Positions 62,902-64,000 of a stretch of DNA of 64,000 nucleotides are shown piece by piece; the first letter of the stretch is position 1; every line of letters begins with the position of its first letter. The DNA comes from Azospirillum humicireducens (GTDB taxonomy: Bacteria > Pseudomonadota > Alphaproteobacteria > Azospirillales > Azospirillaceae), in NCBI RefSeq assembly GCF_001639105.2, contig NZ_CP028902.1, positions 308,150 to 372,149 on the forward strand, written 5' to 3'. The position numbers were made by a program, and so were the translations under genes. Under the pieces are notes generated by a model. It worked only from the letters and a program-made list of their open reading frames with translations, was not told the DNA's origin and searched no databases.

Positions 62902-63477
62902 ATGGAAAATTCTGTCCGTTCGGAACGCACCCGTAACGCCGTCCTTCAGGCAGCATTGACAATCATCGCGCGGGATGGGCCGGGACGGCTCACGCTTGAT
63001 GCGATCGTCAAGGAAAGCGGGATGAGCAAGGGTGCCCTCCTGCACCATTTCCGCAACAAGAGCGCGGTGCTGGCAGCCCTTCTCGCCTTCCAGACCGAGC
63101 AGTTCGAGGAGGCTTCGCGGCATTTCCTGGCCGAACATGAGAATGCGCTCGCCTATCCGCAGTTGGCCGCCCAGATCGATACCCTGCGCCAGACGCTGAC
63201 CCGGCAACGGGCCATCGCCTTCGCCGTATTCGCGGTCGTCGCAGATAATCCGGATCTGCTGAGCAGCGCGCGGGAACACTCGGCGGGAACCGTCGCAAAG
63301 ATGAAAGCGGAGGCAACCGATCCTGATCTCGCGCTGCTCCGGTGGGCAGCGGCGCGTGGGCTGGCCGTCACCGAACTGCTGGGGATGTGCCCCCTGTCCC
63401 AGGAGGACCGTGACCGGCTGTTCGACCGGCTGTTCGACGATGACAGATGGACGGGATGCCAATCATCAACGCTTTGA
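62902..63477 (+). CDS. TetR-family transcriptional regulator
   Basis: 191 residues. HTH: RNAVLQAALTIIARDGPGRL, TLDAIVKESGMSKGALLHHF and RNKSAVLAALLAF. C-terminal TetR_C_37-like domain (GLAVTELLGMCPLSQEDRDR). Follows the pqi operon on the same strand after a hairpin; target unknown. Confidence 0.92.
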   Translation: MENSVRSERTRNAVLQAALTIIARDGPGRLTLDAIVKESGMSKGALLHHFRNKSAVLAALLAFQTEQFEEASRHFLAEHENALAYPQLAAQIDTLRQTLTRQRAIAFAVFAVVADNPDLLSSAREHSAGTVAKMKAEATDPDLALLRWAAARGLAVTELLGMCPLSQEDRDRLFDRLFDDDRWTGCQSSTL

Positions 63478-63690
63478 GGTGAAGGCCCGTTACCAATGCG
63501 ACCTGGACTGGTCCATAGTAGCTGGCCAGACCTTGGGTGACTGGATTGTGACCGTCCAGGCAGCGGATCGGCGGACAGGGCAATGGACCGGGATCGCACC
63601 GGAAGTGTTCAAGGCATGCCGGGACCGGTTTTCAAGCCGGTGTCGGTCGAGGTGGGTGAACCCGACACCGCCTTCCGGTTTCTGACGGCT
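63478..63690. other. Spacer, nothing recognised
   Basis: 213 bases between the TetR stop and the hydrolase stop on the opposite strand. No gene or clear signal seen. Confidence 0.3.
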
Positions 63691-64000
63691 TCAGTCCAAT
63701 CCCTTCTCCGCGAGAAACTTGGACATCAAATCCGCGATCTCAAGATTGTTCAGGTCCGAGAACGGAAAGTGCGTGTTGCCGCGGATCCCGACCTCGGGGA
63801 GATGCACGACGGTGACGTCGCCGCCACGGCGGTTCACGGCATCCCGCCATAGCCGGGCCATGTCGAGACGCACGCGCCACTGGTCCTGACCAGGATTGGC
63901 CATCGGTTGCGCCGGGATATTGTCGCCGAAAAAATGATGATCGGGATCTTCGTGAACGCCATGAACTCTGTCATACCGGCTCACGCCTGAACTGACTCTC
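63691..64000 (-). CDS. Alpha/beta hydrolase, C-terminal part (runs off the right edge)
   Basis: At least 102 codons, open to the window edge. The end reads VRLDMARLWRDAVNRRGGDV, VHLPEVGIRGNTHFPFSDLN and IADLMSKFLAEKGLD; GNTHFPFSDLNN holds the catalytic His of esterase-type hydrolases. The nucleophile and acid lie to the right of the window. A GTG at 63984 is in frame but unlikely to be the real start. Confidence 0.8.
   Translation of the reverse strand, partial: RVSSGVSRYDRVHGVHEDPDHHFFGDNIPAQPMANPGQDQWRVRLDMARLWRDAVNRRGGDVTVVHLPEVGIRGNTHFPFSDLNNLEIADLMSKFLAEKGLD

Overview
The window is a GC-rich piece of bacterial genome that reads like an alphaproteobacterium of the Azospirillum type (Rhodospirillales). 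This assignment is an inference from protein style, high GC and the insertion-sequence mix; no rRNA, tRNA or other marker gene was found. Gene content is mostly accessory: efflux, aromatic uptake and oxidation, a giant surface-type protein, many small redox enzymes with their own regulators, and numerous broken insertion sequences.

Layout. 1-4440: end of a TolC-like outer membrane factor, an RND adaptor and an RND pump, translationally coupled. 4540-5272: truncated IS3 and IS110 ends. 5273-12431: LysR regulator divergent from a type B carboxylesterase, then an AAHS-type MFS importer, an outer-membrane channel and an AraC regulator. 12445-21697 (minus strand): nine genes in one direction, namely a three-component Rieske dioxygenase in the order large, small, ferredoxin, reductase, then a complete Liv-type ABC importer (binding protein, two permeases, two ATPases) and an arylformamidase-like hydrolase. 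The subunit order matches the anthranilate dioxygenase and operons, so the region looks like an uptake and ring-dihydroxylation module for an aromatic acid; the substrate is inferred.

21907-22937: three nested IS ends (IS5, IS3, ISL3). 23142-39110: one 5322-residue gene for a repetitive secreted or surface protein (LEPR-XLL-like motif, DUF4347, RTX repeats, autotransporter-type beta-strand repeats, Ig-like domains) with a tandem 2403-bp (801-codon) duplication inside it. 39137-41090: ISAs1 and IS630 remnants and a nearly complete IS256, followed by a histidine kinase that has lost its N-terminus. The giant gene is therefore bracketed by decayed mobile elements.

42446-46685: aldo/keto reductase, a cut-down flavodoxin and SDR, a Bcr/CflA MFS pump and a SUMF1-fold protein, ended by a strong terminator hairpin. 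46812-53517: two paralogous LysR/SDR modules with a shared operator-like motif at the same distance from each regulator start; one aldo/keto reductase carries an in-frame TGA. 53530-57026: remnant of an RND adaptor, then HxlR/NmrA and TetR/SDR regulator-target pairs, each with clear palindromic operators. 57156-58107: truncated hydrolase and a deleted, frameshifted IS256. 58327-62642: pqiABC-type lipid-transport operon plus a DUF3313 lipoprotein. 62902-64000: TetR regulator and the C-terminus of an alpha/beta hydrolase running off the right edge.

The less expected signals are the giant gene's perfect-looking internal duplication, a dispersed double-hairpin element whose stems differ by compensatory changes, direct repeats just upstream of the dioxygenase, and the conserved LysR operator.
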